DNA of 59,350 nt from Ignavibacteriaceae bacterium (GCA_013360295.1 JABWCL010000038.1:1-59350), one strand, 5' to 3'; shown: positions 1-11,111, counted from the stretch's first letter. The notes: generated by a model not told the origin, from the letters alone. A program made the numbers and translations.

Positions 1-501
1 CCTGATGGGATTATTATTACCGAGCTGGAAACAGGTAAAATTATTGAAGCTAACGAAAGTGTTTTACAGCTTGCAGAAATGGAACTGGATGGAGTATTAG
101 GGAAAACCACATTGGAACTGAACTTGTGGAAGGACGCTAAAGACCGGGATAAGTTTGTGGCAGAACTACAAAGTAAAGGTAATGTAAAAAACTTTGAAAC
201 GGAATTCCGGCGAAAGTCAGGAAGTTGCTTCATCGGTCTTATCTCCGGTGAGATCATACGTCTTAAAAAGAAGAAGTGTGTGCTTAGTGTCGTGAGAGAT
301 ATCAGCGACAGGAAACAAGCGGAGGAGCAGTTAAAACAGAAAATGGCTGAACTTGAAAAATTCAACAAACTTTCAGTCGGCCGGGAACTAAGAATGATCG
401 AACTGAAAAAGCAGGTTAATCATTTATCTGAAAAATTAGGTATTGATCTTCCTTATAATCTCGATTTTTTCGATGCCACACCGGATAAGAACAAAAGTTA
501 A
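1..501 (+). CDS. PAS-domain protein, 5' end cut off
   Basis: The frame is open from base 1 with no start codon, so the N-terminus lies outside the window; 166 residues are visible. Residues about 1-100 read as a PAS sensor fold (opening DGIIITELETGKIIEANES) and end in the usual PAC motif VVRDISDRKQAEEQL. A coiled coil follows (KMAELEKFNKLSVGRELR), then a short tail. There is no kinase, GGDEF or DNA-binding domain after the PAS, so the C-terminal end is probably a signalling linker or dimerisation coil. The gene ends 33 bases before the hybrid kinase at 535 on the same strand, so the two are probably co-transcribed and may act together. The sensed signal cannot be told from the sequence. Further PAS domains could lie upstream. 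Confidence 0.8.
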   Translation, partial: PDGIIITELETGKIIEANESVLQLAEMELDGVLGKTTLELNLWKDAKDRDKFVAELQSKGNVKNFETEFRRKSGSCFIGLISGEIIRLKKKKCVLSVVRDISDRKQAEEQLKQKMAELEKFNKLSVGRELRMIELKKQVNHLSEKLGIDLPYNLDFFDATPDKNKS

Positions 502-534
502 TCAGCCAGAAGAATTTTTATAGGAAGAGAAGAA

Positions 535-3500
535 ATGCCAAAGAAACGAAACGAAGATATACCGGACGGACACACCGGTAAAAATTCCGGGACTGAATTA
601 ACAACGGGCAGTGAAACCCAAAGATCTGCTCCGGAAGAGGGAGTTATGAAAGAAAGTTCAGCAGTCCGGGATAATCCGGAATTCAGCCTCTCTTACTTAC
701 TTGAGAGAAAAGTATTCCACATTATTATGGAGGAAATGAGTGATGCGGTGCTTATTCTTTGCCGGGACGGGCGAATACGATTCTGTAATCGCGGATTTGC
801 AGAATATTTTTCCACTTCCGTGGGTGCTTTAGTCGGACAATTTATTTTTGATTTTCTGGTTGAATCAGAAAAGAATCGGCTTTCCGATCTGCTAATTAAA
901 AGCGCCACTGAGAGGGTGACCTCAGATATTTTATTCTCTAAAGGGAATGGGGCTGACACTTTTTTATTAAACCTGGTTTTCCGTCCGATCGTTTGCGAAG
1001 ACACAAACAGTGTCTGTGTGCTTGCTTCGGCAACTTCCCAGTTAAAACGCAGCCACGAAGAATTATCGTCTTCAAAATCGGATCTTGAAATTAAGATTAA
1101 TGAGCGAACCGAAGAACTTGAAAACATCAATACGGAGTTGAGAAATTCAAGGTTGGCAGCTCTTAATATGATGGCTGACGCCGTGGAGGCGAAAAACGAC
1201 CTGGAGAAACTGAACCTTGAGCTGGTGAAAGAGATAAAGGAACGCGCAGCCGCGGAGGAATTGCTCAAGAGGAGCGAGGAAAGATTCAGGAATATCTTTA
1301 CTAACAGCCTTGCGGTTATGTTCCTTATTGATCCTGAAACCAGAAGACTTGTAGACGTAAACCACTCGGCGGAGCAGTTTTATGGGTGGACTCGCGAACA
1401 GTTACTTGATATGAGAATAGATGAAATCAACATCCTGCCGTCGGATAAAATTGGTGTAGAATTGAGTAAAGCAATCAGTAACGACCGCGTTCAATTTGAG
1501 TTCAAGCACCGACTTGCGGACGGTTCTATCCGAGATGTGAATGCTTATGTAAGCCGTGTGGAGATATCCGGAAAATATTTTCTTCATACAATTATAATAG
1601 ATATTACCGAGAGGAAAAAAGCTGAAAAGATAAATAATATTCAGTTCAATATCGCGAAAGCGGTAATTGCTTCGAAAAGCACAATGGAATTGTTTGAGGC
1701 AATTCACAGGGAATTATCATCGGCGATGGAGGCTGATAACTTTTATGTTGCGCTTTATAGGCAAAAGACCGGGATGCTCCGCGCTGTGCTGGATACTAAT
1801 GATGATGATATCTCAGAGTGGCCGGCGAAAAATTCTCTTTCTGGATACGTTATCGAAAAGAAAATGCCTGCACTACTGAAGAAACAGGATATACAGAACC
1901 TCATTGATGAAGGCCGGATTGAACTTATCGGGAAACCTACTGAAACCTGGCTCGGAGTTCCGCTTTTGACTGAGGACAGGATATTAGGAGTTATCGCGCT
2001 GCAAAGCTATGAAAACCCCGCTGCTTACGATCAAACCAGTATTGATATACTTGAAGTGGTTGCACACGAACTCAGCATTCACTTTGAGAAGATTGAGGCT
2101 GAAGAGGAAGCTCTCAGGCTTTTAAAAGCAATTGAACAAAGCCCGATTTCGGTTGTGATTACGGATGTGAAGGGGACTATTGAGTATGTTAACCCGCACT
2201 TTTGCAGTGTATCCGGTTACGCAGCAGACGAAGTGATTGGAAAAAATCCGAAGATTCTTAAGTCAGGAGATATGAAAAGGGAAGAGTACAGGAAATTATG
2301 GGAAACAATTAGCTCGGGAAAAGAATGGAAGGGAGAGTTTCTCAACCGGAAGAAGAATGGTGAACTATTCTGGGAGGAATCGGTAGTCGCGCCGCTGATC
2401 AATCAAAAGGGGGAAATTACCAACTACTTTGCGATTAAGGAGGACGTAACGGATAAGAAGAAAATGGTCGAAGAACTGATTTCATCGAAGGAAAAAGCCG
2501 AGGAGATGAGCCGTCTGAAGTCCCATTTTCTGGCAAATATGAGCCATGAATTGCGCACCCCGTTAATAGGTATTCTCGGATTTTCAGAAATAATGATCGA
2601 AGAGGCCGTTAAACCGGAAATAAAACAAATGGCGCAAACTATAAATAAAAGCGGCAGCAGGCTTCTGGATACACTTAACCTCATACTCGACTTATCTCGG
2701 GTTGAAGCAGGCAGGCTTGAAATTAAAAAGGAAAATGTTAATGTTAACCAGGTTATCACCGGATCTGTCATTCTTTTCAGTGAGACTGCGGCACATAAGG
2801 GACTTTACCTGAACCATAATATTCCGGATGAAAATGTATTTATAAGAGCCGATTCTAAAATACTTGAGCAGATACTTAATAATCTGGTTAATAATGCTGT
2901 GAAATTCACCAAAAAAGGCGGAGTCACCATTACTCTGCACAAACTTGATGACAGGATAAGTGTGTCGGTTGCTGATACCGGGATCGGAATATCTGAGAAT
3001 GACCAGAAAATTATCTGGGAGGAGTTCCGCCAGGCCAGTGAAGGTTACAGCAGAAGTTTTGAAGGTACCGGTCTCGGCTTAACAATAACGAAAAAGTTTA
3101 TCGAAAAGCTGGGCGGGACAATCAGTGTGAAGAGTGAAGTCAATAAAGGCTCTGAATTTATTTTCGAAATACCATTACTGTCCAGCCCTTCAGGAACTGA
3201 TGTCTTAGCCGTTAAGAGCGATACGCCTCCCGAAGTAAAAACCCTTAGTGCCCCTCCGCCCGTCAAGAAAAAGATACTCCTTGTGGAGGATGACCCGGTA
3301 GCAGTGGACCTAATGAATGCGATGCTGGGAAGAAGTTTCGAGATCGAATACGTGAATAACGGGTCGGACGGAATTAAAAAAGCAATGAACCGTAATTATG
3401 ACCTGGTGCTGATGGATATAAATCTCGGTAAAGGTATGAACGGTATCGAAGTTACCAGGAAGTTAAGAGAAATCCCAAGGTATCATAAAGTTCCGATCAT

Positions 3501-3642
3501 CGCGGTTACCGCGTTTGCTATGGTTGGAGACAGGGAAGAATTTCTTTCGGCTGGATGTACACAGTACCTCTCGAAACCTTTTACGCGGAAAGAATTGCTG
3601 AATGTTATTCAGGAGGCGTTGTCTGCCGCGCAAAACGCTTAA
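535..3642 (+). CDS. Cytosolic hybrid histidine kinase (PAS-PAS-GAF-PAS-HK-REC)
   Basis: A 1035-residue hybrid sensor kinase without an obvious membrane segment. Domains in order: a PAS around 60-170; a coiled coil around 170-245; a second PAS around 245-360 ending IIIDITERKKAEK; a GAF around 365-525; a third PAS around 530-650 ending KEDVTDKKKM; HisKA with the phospho-acceptor H671 in MSHELRTP; the HATPase with N box (NNLVNNAVKF), VADTGIGIS and GTGLGL; and a C-terminal receiver with EDD and phospho-acceptor D961 in LVLMDINLG, plus the conserved SKPF lysine. The whole phosphorelay chain therefore looks intact. No HPt protein or output regulator for it lies in the window. From SHFLANMSHELRTP onward it is nearly the same as the next gene at 3693, which points to duplication or gene conversion. 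The ATG at 535 follows AGGAAGAGAAGAA, an adequate ribosome binding site. Confidence 0.93.
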   Translation: MPKKRNEDIPDGHTGKNSGTELTTGSETQRSAPEEGVMKESSAVRDNPEFSLSYLLERKVFHIIMEEMSDAVLILCRDGRIRFCNRGFAEYFSTSVGALVGQFIFDFLVESEKNRLSDLLIKSATERVTSDILFSKGNGADTFLLNLVFRPIVCEDTNSVCVLASATSQLKRSHEELSSSKSDLEIKINERTEELENINTELRNSRLAALNMMADAVEAKNDLEKLNLELVKEIKERAAAEELLKRSEERFRNIFTNSLAVMFLIDPETRRLVDVNHSAEQFYGWTREQLLDMRIDEINILPSDKIGVELSKAISNDRVQFEFKHRLADGSIRDVNAYVSRVEISGKYFLHTIIIDITERKKAEKINNIQFNIAKAVIASKSTMELFEAIHRELSSAMEADNFYVALYRQKTGMLRAVLDTNDDDISEWPAKNSLSGYVIEKKMPALLKKQDIQNLIDEGRIELIGKPTETWLGVPLLTEDRILGVIALQSYENPAAYDQTSIDILEVVAHELSIHFEKIEAEEEALRLLKAIEQSPISVVITDVKGTIEYVNPHFCSVSGYAADEVIGKNPKILKSGDMKREEYRKLWETISSGKEWKGEFLNRKKNGELFWEESVVAPLINQKGEITNYFAIKEDVTDKKKMVEELISSKEKAEEMSRLKSHFLANMSHELRTPLIGILGFSEIMIEEAVKPEIKQMAQTINKSGSRLLDTLNLILDLSRVEAGRLEIKKENVNVNQVITGSVILFSETAAHKGLYLNHNIPDENVFIRADSKILEQILNNLVNNAVKFTKKGGVTITLHKLDDRISVSVADTGIGISENDQKIIWEEFRQASEGYSRSFEGTGLGLTITKKFIEKLGGTISVKSEVNKGSEFIFEIPLLSSPSGTDVLAVKSDTPPEVKTLSAPPPVKKKILLVEDDPVAVDLMNAMLGRSFEIEYVNNGSDGIKKAMNRNYDLVLMDINLGKGMNGIEVTRKLREIPRYHKVPIIAVTAFAMVGDREEFLSAGCTQYLSKPFTRKELLNVIQEALSAAQNA

Positions 3643-3692
3643 TTGTATTATTTTAGTTTTGTAATTTACTTTTTATATAGCTCAGAGTTTTT

Positions 3693-6600
3693 TTGGTAGT
3701 AATTGAACTGATATACAACCTCGCTATCCTTGTCGCATTCAGCGTGCTCTCGGGATTTATTGATACCCGTTATGAAAGGCGCACACTGACAGGTAAAATA
3801 CTTCAGGGAATTCTTTTTGGCACAGTTGCCGTGATAGGAATGCTCTATCCGTTTGTGCTTACAAAAGGAATTATTTTCGACGGCAGATCGGTAGTTATTA
3901 ACCTCGCGACTTTTTTCTTTGGCCCTCTTACCGGAATTATAACCGCCGGCGCTGCCGCTATTTACCGTCTTTATCTTGGCGGCGGCGGATTAGTGATGGG
4001 CGAACTGGTTATCTTCACTTCGTTTATTGTGGGTTATCTTTTCTATAGGTGGCGGCGGAAAGCCTCTTTGTTCTATGTCTCCAAATCTCTGTTTTACGTA
4101 ATGGGGCTGATAGTCCACACACTAATGGTTCTGTATATGTTTATCCTGCCCGCAGGGTGGGTGCTCGAAACATTTTATAAAGTCGCCCTTACAGTCATTA
4201 TTTTCTACCCGCTTATAACACTTATCATTGGAAAGATCCTATTAGATCAGGAACTTGGCCGCGCCTTTATGGATGAAATAAAAGGGAGCCAGCAACTTTA
4301 CAGGTCGACTTTTTATAGTATTGGAGACGGCGTAATCACTTCAGATAAGACAGGAAAAATTACGCGGATGAATGAAACCGCCCAGAAATTAACTGGATGG
4401 ACGGAATTGGAGGCCATCGGGGAAAACATAAACAAAGTATTTCGCCTCAAAAGTGAATCTGCCGGTGTAACCGTTGAAAGCCCTGTTGATTACGTTCTGA
4501 AGACAAAAACGATAAAGAAGCTGGATAAAAATTCCCTCTTAATTTCCAGGGACGGAGAGGATATCCCGGTTGCGGAGACCGCTGCACCGGTAGTGAATCA
4601 GGATGGTGAAGCAATCGGTGTTGTGATAATTTTCAGGGATCAGACTAATGAAAGAAATTATCAGAATGAGCTGAAAGAACGCGAGAGGCAGTTATCTACA
4701 CTAATGAGTAATCTGCCCGGTATGGCATACAGATGCAAGAACGACCCTGAATGGACGATGGTATTTGTTAGTGACGGATGTTTTGACCTTACCGGGTTAA
4801 AACAGGATGAACTTTTGCAGAACCGCAGAATGTCTTATTCACAAATTATTCACCCCGATTTTGTGCAATATGTATGGGACGAAGTTCAGTCTTCAATCAG
4901 ATCGAATACTGAGTTCAGGCTTTCTTACAAAATTATTACCGCGGCCGGAATTGAAAAGTGGGTGTGGGAGCAGGGGCGGGGTATTTATGATTTCAGGGGC
5001 GAACTCCTATTTCTGGAAGGGTTCATAACCGATATTACCGAAAGGAAACTTGCAGCGGACCGTCTGCAGTTTTACAATGAAAGGCTGAAACTGATTAGTT
5101 CGGTTGCCGGAGGTGTAATAGGAAAATTGCCGGTGAAGGATACCGTGAACAATATGCTTGGGGAAATAATTAATGCATTTAAAGTTGATGCCGGCTTAGT
5201 TCGCCTGATAACGGAGGATGGGCTGATCAAATTGGCTAATCTCAATATTCCTGATGAACAAATCGTGGATATAATACCCGCCGATTTCGGCCTGGCAAAA
5301 GTAATTGTTGAAACCGGAAAGCCTATTGCCGTTACAAATACTCAGTCGGACCAAGCGACGATGAGTGTTTATCACTATAATCAAAATAAATTCCGCTTTT
5401 TATCTTACGCGGGCGCGCCATTATTCGCGAAAGATAAAATAATCGGTATAGTTGGCCTATATACTGTTAATTATGAGAGGCAGTTTTCTGCTGAAGACCT
5501 GGATCACCTGCAGATTGCAGCGAATATAATTGCAGCCGCAATCGAGAACAACAGGTTATTTGATGAAGTTACGAGTAAAAAAAGCGAACTGGAAGGTGAA
5601 ATCGCGAGCAGGGTCAGAACGGAGCGCCGGCTTCTGGAGAGTGAAGCTACTTCAGAACTGATTATCAGAAGCACAAATGTTGTACTTTACCGCCTGAATT
5701 ATGCGAACCACAAATATGATTATATGACACCTGTTATTCAGGATCTCACGGGTTATAGTCTGGAGGAACTTAATGATATTGGCTTCAAATCAGTTGTTGT
5801 GAAGATTGAAAGTATGTCGGGGAAAGGCATTGACTCTAATGATCTTGAACAGGATAAAAGTCATCTTGAAAGAGAATTCCACGCGGATTATCTTGTAAAG
5901 AAGAAGAACGGTGAATACTGCTGGCTTTCTGATATTTCCCATCCCTGGTTCGATGAGAAAGGAATTCTTACCGGTTCCATCGGAGTTCTTACGGATATAA
6001 CATCCAGAAAAGCAATGGAGCGTAGTTTAGCCGAGCAAAGGCATAAATTCATGCAATTGTTCGAGAACTCACCAGTGGCCATCATTCTGCTCGACAGCCA
6101 GAATCGTATCATGGAAATAAATGAATCTTTCTCCAGACTATTTGGTTACGGAATTGAAGAAGTGCGCGGAAAGAATCCTGATGACATTATTGTCCCTGAT
6201 GACCTCGCTCAGGATGCTTCAGAGCTGAGTCGTGAAACATCCCGTGGAGTTGCATCAAGCAAGGAGACATTCCGTGTGAAGAAATACGGCGAAAAAATAT
6301 TTGTGAAAGTTGCCGGGATACCGGTTATTTCTGAGGGTGAAGTGATCGCAATATATGCGATGTATGTTGATTTGACAGAACGTAAAAAAAGCGAGGAAGA
6401 AATACGTGCAGCGAAAGAAAAGGCTGAAGAAATGAGCCGGCTGAAATCCCATTTCCTTGCTAATATGAGCCACGAGCTGCGAACTCCTTTGATAGGTATT
6501 CTTGGATTTTCGGAAATAATGATTGAAGAGGCAATAAAACCGGAAATAAAACAAATGGCTCAGACTATCAATAAAAGCGGAAGCAGGCTGCTTGAGACGT

Positions 6601-7556
6601 TGAACCTGATTCTCGATCTTTCACGGGTTGAAGCAGGCAGGCTTGAAATGAAAAAGGAGCAGGTGAATATCTGCCAGATTATCAGCGGATCAATAAATCT
6701 TTTCAGCGAAGCAGCGGCACAGAAGGGCCTGTACCTGCGCCAGGATATTCCGGAGGAGAGTGTTTTTATAAGAGCTGATTCCAAAATGCTTGAGCAGGTA
6801 ATGAACAATCTTCTTAACAATGCCCTTAAATTCACAACGGAAGGAGGTGTGATTGTTACTCTCATTAAACATTCTGATAAAATCAGTGTGTCGGTTGCTG
6901 ATACCGGAATCGGAATATCTGAGCACGATCAGGAAATTATCTGGGAGGAATTCCGCCAGGCAAGCGAAGGATACAGCAGGAGTTTTGAAGGTACCGGGCT
7001 TGGACTGGCAATAACAAAAAGGTTCATTGAAAAACTTGGTGGTGCAATAAGAGTAAAAAGTGAACTGCACAGGGGTGCGGAATTTATTTTCGAAATTCCC
7101 CTGGAATCATCGCCCTTTATTACCGGCTCTTCAGCCGCTGGGGGTGACACACTTACTGAAGAAATCAGCGGCAGCGAGTTACCGCCTGTTAAGAAAAAGG
7201 TTCTGCTGGTTGAGGATGATCCCGTGGCCGTGGACCTGATAAATGCAATGCTGGGGAAGGGTTTCGATCTCGAATATGTGAATAACGGCGAAGCGGGAAT
7301 CAAAAAAGCAAAAAGTTTTAAATACGACCTGGTGTTAATGGATATTAATCTGGGTAAAGGAATAAGCGGCATTGAAGTTACAAAGCAGTTGAAATCGCTT
7401 CCTGAGTATGCCAATGTGCCGATTATTGCCGTGACCGCGTTTGCAATGGTTGGAGACAGGGAAGAATTTCTCGCGGCAGGTTGCACGCAGTATTTGTCGA
7501 AACCGTTCACGCGAAGGGAACTGCTTAGTGTGATAAGGGAAGCGATGGGTGAATGA
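3693..7556 (+). CDS. Membrane hybrid histidine kinase with 5TMR-LYT sensor
   Basis: A 1287-residue hybrid kinase. Residues about 1-195 contain five to six hydrophobic helices of the LytS/YhcK 5TM receptor type, including the NLATFFFGPLTGIITAGAAA signature. Then come PAS domains around 205-325 and 335-455 (FITDITERK), a GAF around 460-620, two more PAS around 640-780 and 790-905, HisKA with H927 in MSHELRTP, HATPase (VADTGIGIS, GTGLGL) and a receiver with phospho-acceptor D1217 (LVLMDINLG). The only start that keeps the first helix is TTG at 3693; no ATG or GTG is available in the first 45 codons. It lies 50 bases after the stop of the previous kinase and shares its transmitter-receiver module, so the pair probably phosphorylate the same partners while sensing different cues. 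The ligand of the 5TM domain is unknown. Confidence 0.9.
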   Translation: MVVIELIYNLAILVAFSVLSGFIDTRYERRTLTGKILQGILFGTVAVIGMLYPFVLTKGIIFDGRSVVINLATFFFGPLTGIITAGAAAIYRLYLGGGGLVMGELVIFTSFIVGYLFYRWRRKASLFYVSKSLFYVMGLIVHTLMVLYMFILPAGWVLETFYKVALTVIIFYPLITLIIGKILLDQELGRAFMDEIKGSQQLYRSTFYSIGDGVITSDKTGKITRMNETAQKLTGWTELEAIGENINKVFRLKSESAGVTVESPVDYVLKTKTIKKLDKNSLLISRDGEDIPVAETAAPVVNQDGEAIGVVIIFRDQTNERNYQNELKERERQLSTLMSNLPGMAYRCKNDPEWTMVFVSDGCFDLTGLKQDELLQNRRMSYSQIIHPDFVQYVWDEVQSSIRSNTEFRLSYKIITAAGIEKWVWEQGRGIYDFRGELLFLEGFITDITERKLAADRLQFYNERLKLISSVAGGVIGKLPVKDTVNNMLGEIINAFKVDAGLVRLITEDGLIKLANLNIPDEQIVDIIPADFGLAKVIVETGKPIAVTNTQSDQATMSVYHYNQNKFRFLSYAGAPLFAKDKIIGIVGLYTVNYERQFSAEDLDHLQIAANIIAAAIENNRLFDEVTSKKSELEGEIASRVRTERRLLESEATSELIIRSTNVVLYRLNYANHKYDYMTPVIQDLTGYSLEELNDIGFKSVVVKIESMSGKGIDSNDLEQDKSHLEREFHADYLVKKKNGEYCWLSDISHPWFDEKGILTGSIGVLTDITSRKAMERSLAEQRHKFMQLFENSPVAIILLDSQNRIMEINESFSRLFGYGIEEVRGKNPDDIIVPDDLAQDASELSRETSRGVASSKETFRVKKYGEKIFVKVAGIPVISEGEVIAIYAMYVDLTERKKSEEEIRAAKEKAEEMSRLKSHFLANMSHELRTPLIGILGFSEIMIEEAIKPEIKQMAQTINKSGSRLLETLNLILDLSRVEAGRLEMKKEQVNICQIISGSINLFSEAAAQKGLYLRQDIPEESVFIRADSKMLEQVMNNLLNNALKFTTEGGVIVTLIKHSDKISVSVADTGIGISEHDQEIIWEEFRQASEGYSRSFEGTGLGLAITKRFIEKLGGAIRVKSELHRGAEFIFEIPLESSPFITGSSAAGGDTLTEEISGSELPPVKKKVLLVEDDPVAVDLINAMLGKGFDLEYVNNGEAGIKKAKSFKYDLVLMDINLGKGISGIEVTKQLKSLPEYANVPIIAVTAFAMVGDREEFLAAGCTQYLSKPFTRRELLSVIREAMGE

Positions 7557-7800
7557 CCCGTGCCGGTGATAATGCTAATGTAATAGAGGAACCCCGGGGT
7601 GAGGGACGAGTATCTTGCTGTGTGCGGCGAGAACATTGTAACACAGGATATTTTCCTGTGCGTGGTTTTGGCAACTCATATACACATTGATTTAGTAAGG
7701 TGGATAATGTTTACGGAGTACATCGATGTTGCACCGTCCTCAGGTAGATATTTATCCCGCTTCGTGGGAACCTGAGTTACAGTGGATGGTTTTTGGAAGA
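7557..7800. other. Intergenic region between convergent kinase and enolase genes
   Basis: No credible gene. It holds a hairpin at 7642-7660 (CACAGGA, 5-base loop, TCCTGTG) that could be a weak stop for the kinase transcript, though no T run follows it. It also holds one copy of a dispersed 36-bp block at 7732-7767, listed separately. Confidence 0.5.
7732..7776 (+). repeat. Dispersed 36-bp block, copy 1 (with stem)
   Basis: CACCGT, three bases, then a 27-base core beginning CAGGTAGATATTTATCC. The reverse complement recurs at 58581-58616 with the same three-base gap and a single mismatch in the core. Here the core sits in a larger hairpin: CTCAGGT (7739-7745) pairs with ACCTGAG (7770-7776), and an inner TCCC/GGGA pairs as well. 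It is not coding in any sensible frame. Function unknown. Confidence 0.6.
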
Positions 7801-7848
7801 ATATAAAAAAAAGAGGCTGCATCAGGGTGATTTTTGATACAGCCTCTT
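7801..7848 (-). terminator. Rho-independent terminator of enolase
   Basis: AAGAGGCTGCATCA (7811-7824) pairs with TGATACAGCCTCTT (7835-7848) with one mismatch. Read on the minus strand, the stem is followed by a run of eight T. It begins 12 bases past the enolase stop codon. Confidence 0.88.
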
Positions 7849-7859
7849 CTGGTAAAAGC

Positions 7860-9185
<1,326 letters not shown>

Positions 9186-9217
9186 TTATTCAATCCTAAA
9201 TTTAAGTAATTAAAACG

Positions 9218-10495
9218 TTACTTCCTTCCCCAATATTGAGATATTCCGTTACCCGCGATCCATTTATCACCGGTTTGATCAATAGCTATTGACAGGGCTT
9301 CATCGGCGATAATGCCGGAATTCCGTTTTGTGTACTGAATCATCTTCCCTGACCTGAAATAGAACAGGCCCTGGTCGCCAGTGCTGATCCATAGATTGTT
9401 TTTTAAATCAAGCGCAAGGTCAGTGATAAGGTTGGCAGTTCCTTCGCTACCCCGGACGATATAATTGCTTATCTGGCTGCCATCCCATTTTGCGATGCCT
9501 CCGGCACTGAGTGAGTATCCCATTCCGATCCATAAACTTCCATCCGGATGGAACAAGAGTTTTGAAATAAAATCACTTCTGAGGCTGTTGGAAAAACTAT
9601 TAAGTTGCCTCCAGGAGGTTCCGTTAAAAATGCTGATTCCGGCACCCGCAGTTCCGACATAGACAACTCCGCTTGTGTCTGTCGCGAGTGCCGTGACCCG
9701 GTCGGAAGCAATTCCGGAATTGTCGGTATTGTATCTGATGAAGTTCACGCCATCATATCTTAGCAGGCCGCTTGAGCGGGTACCGAACCAAAAAACCGAG
9801 TTTTTACCTTCGTACACACACGTAATATAGTTTTCCGGAAGGTCTGAATTTGCCGTGTTAAACTGAGTGAAAGTTGAACCGTCGTACCTTATAATGCCCC
9901 CTGTAGTTGCGAACCAGACTTTTCCGTCCGAAGCCGAATATAAATCAAGTATGGAAGAGCTCTGGATGCCGGAATTTCCGGAATTATAAACGGTAAAAGT
10001 GCTGTCGGCAAGTAAAATTACACCAAAATCAGAGGCGAACCATTTCCGGTTCAGTTTATCCACTCTTACTCTGTTTATGTACCCGAATGGCAGGCCGATA
10101 TAAGACATCGTGTAAGTACGCCACCAGTACACAGGGTTCTCCCTCATTTCGAAAAATAATTTATCTTCCAGCCCTCTCTTAAGTAAAACGTAATAGGTCG
10201 TATCAAGGTATGTACGTTTACTCAGAGTGAGTTTATAAAATCCGGGTTCAACGTCAGGAAGGCTTACGGGAGTAAGCGCTTTTTTATCAACGTTATTCAT
10301 ATAGACGGCGACACCTTCGGGATCGGTAGTAATGTTCAGGGAACTGCCGATTATTCCCGGAAGAACTGCGGATTCATCGTTGCAGGATATAGTAGTGATT
10401 GAAAGTAAAAGTGTGACCGTGCTCAGTAATATCTTGAATAAAGAAGTAGTGATGCCGGGACGATGAAGTGAGTGTCTGTTACATTTTATATTCAT
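9218..10495 (-). CDS. Lipoprotein with PEGA domain and propeller repeats
   Basis: 425 residues. A signal peptide with a plausible lipid attachment cysteine at C38 (TTISC) places it on the outside of the inner membrane or on the outer membrane. Residues about 52-98 look like a PEGA domain (ITTDPEGVAVYMNN...LTPVSLPDVEPGFYKLTL). Residues about 130-420 are repeated blades with the two-component-regulator propeller pattern: DKLNRKWFAS, ASDGKVWFATTGGIIRYDG, GKNSVFWFGTRSSGLLRYDG, PDGSLWIGMG, LKNNLWISTGDQGLFYF, QTGDKWIAGNG. In other Bacteroidota such blades form the sensor half of hybrid regulators; here there is no transmembrane helix or kinase after them, so this is a free-standing propeller. It starts 5 bases after the stop of the barrel gene at 10500, so it is the last gene of a three-gene operon. 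Its ligand is unknown. Confidence 0.82.
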   Translation of the reverse strand: MNIKCNRHSLHRPGITTSLFKILLSTVTLLLSITTISCNDESAVLPGIIGSSLNITTDPEGVAVYMNNVDKKALTPVSLPDVEPGFYKLTLSKRTYLDTTYYVLLKRGLEDKLFFEMRENPVYWWRTYTMSYIGLPFGYINRVRVDKLNRKWFASDFGVILLADSTFTVYNSGNSGIQSSSILDLYSASDGKVWFATTGGIIRYDGSTFTQFNTANSDLPENYITCVYEGKNSVFWFGTRSSGLLRYDGVNFIRYNTDNSGIASDRVTALATDTSGVVYVGTAGAGISIFNGTSWRQLNSFSNSLRSDFISKLLFHPDGSLWIGMGYSLSAGGIAKWDGSQISNYIVRGSEGTANLITDLALDLKNNLWISTGDQGLFYFRSGKMIQYTKRNSGIIADEALSIAIDQTGDKWIAGNGISQYWGRK

Positions 10496-10499
10496 ATTG

Positions 10500-11111
10500 T
10501 CAGATCCTGAAACTTAGTCCGCTCATTATGTTTATATAACCTCTGCCGATATAGGGTGTGATAACCGTGTTGTACTTTGCCGTAACCTCAAAGTCTAACA
10601 ATTCCGATAAGTTCATTCTGAAACCCGAGTATAGTGTGTACCCAAAATTCCAGGCTTTTGTTTCAACCGTGCTATTGCCAAGTATCTGGCTTTTTATGAT
10701 AAGATTATACCTGGAATAATATGCCCCGGCCTCGGCACCGGCAAAAGGAATCAGGTTGACATCTCCGAAATTGTAGCGGATCCCTAAAGTGGCGGGGATA
10801 AGGTCAATATCAAGATCATATCCGGGCAGGTTCTCTTTAAGCCCGGCGCGGTAGAAACCGGCAGAGAAAGTAAACTCGATATCCGAAGTGAATGGATAAT
10901 AATTTAACAGAACTGACCCGCCGTAACCAACCTCGGTATAAGTTTCCATTTCCCCCGTAGGAACCACTGAGGACAATTGAAAACCCGTACGCACCTGACC
11001 GGCGGTTTCCAGGGGGAGTAAAAATAAGAGAAGCCCCAGCGTTGCCTGAAACAGGAATGTGCCTTTTCTTTTATGCCTGATGCCGCTGTAAGGAATAATG
11101 CTATTTAACAT
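10500..11111 (-). CDS. Small outer-membrane beta-barrel protein
   Basis: 203 residues from the ATG at 11111, which overlaps the stop of the upstream gene by 11 bases, a translational-coupling arrangement. Longer in-frame starts exist upstream, but they lie inside that gene and would bury the signal peptide. Residues about 17-40 are a signal peptide (FLFQATLGLLLFLLPLETAG, then QV). The rest is alternating polar and hydrophobic strands with glycine and aromatic residues (LLNYYPFTSDIEFTFSAGFY, LGIRYNFGDVNLIPFAGAE) and ends in ...MSGLSFRI, a typical C-terminal aromatic-containing strand. It is consistent with an eight- to ten-stranded outer-membrane barrel of the OmpW/PorT-like type, but no specific family is recognised. 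Confidence 0.72.
   Translation of the reverse strand: MLNSIIPYSGIRHKRKGTFLFQATLGLLLFLLPLETAGQVRTGFQLSSVVPTGEMETYTEVGYGGSVLLNYYPFTSDIEFTFSAGFYRAGLKENLPGYDLDIDLIPATLGIRYNFGDVNLIPFAGAEAGAYYSRYNLIIKSQILGNSTVETKAWNFGYTLYSGFRMNLSELLDFEVTAKYNTVITPYIGRGYINIMSGLSFRI

Noticed and set aside
693-1268. Long antisense frame inside the first hybrid kinase (and the similar one at 6929-7636)
   Set aside because: Serine- and arginine-rich composition and lack of start signals mark these as shadows of the kinase coding strand.
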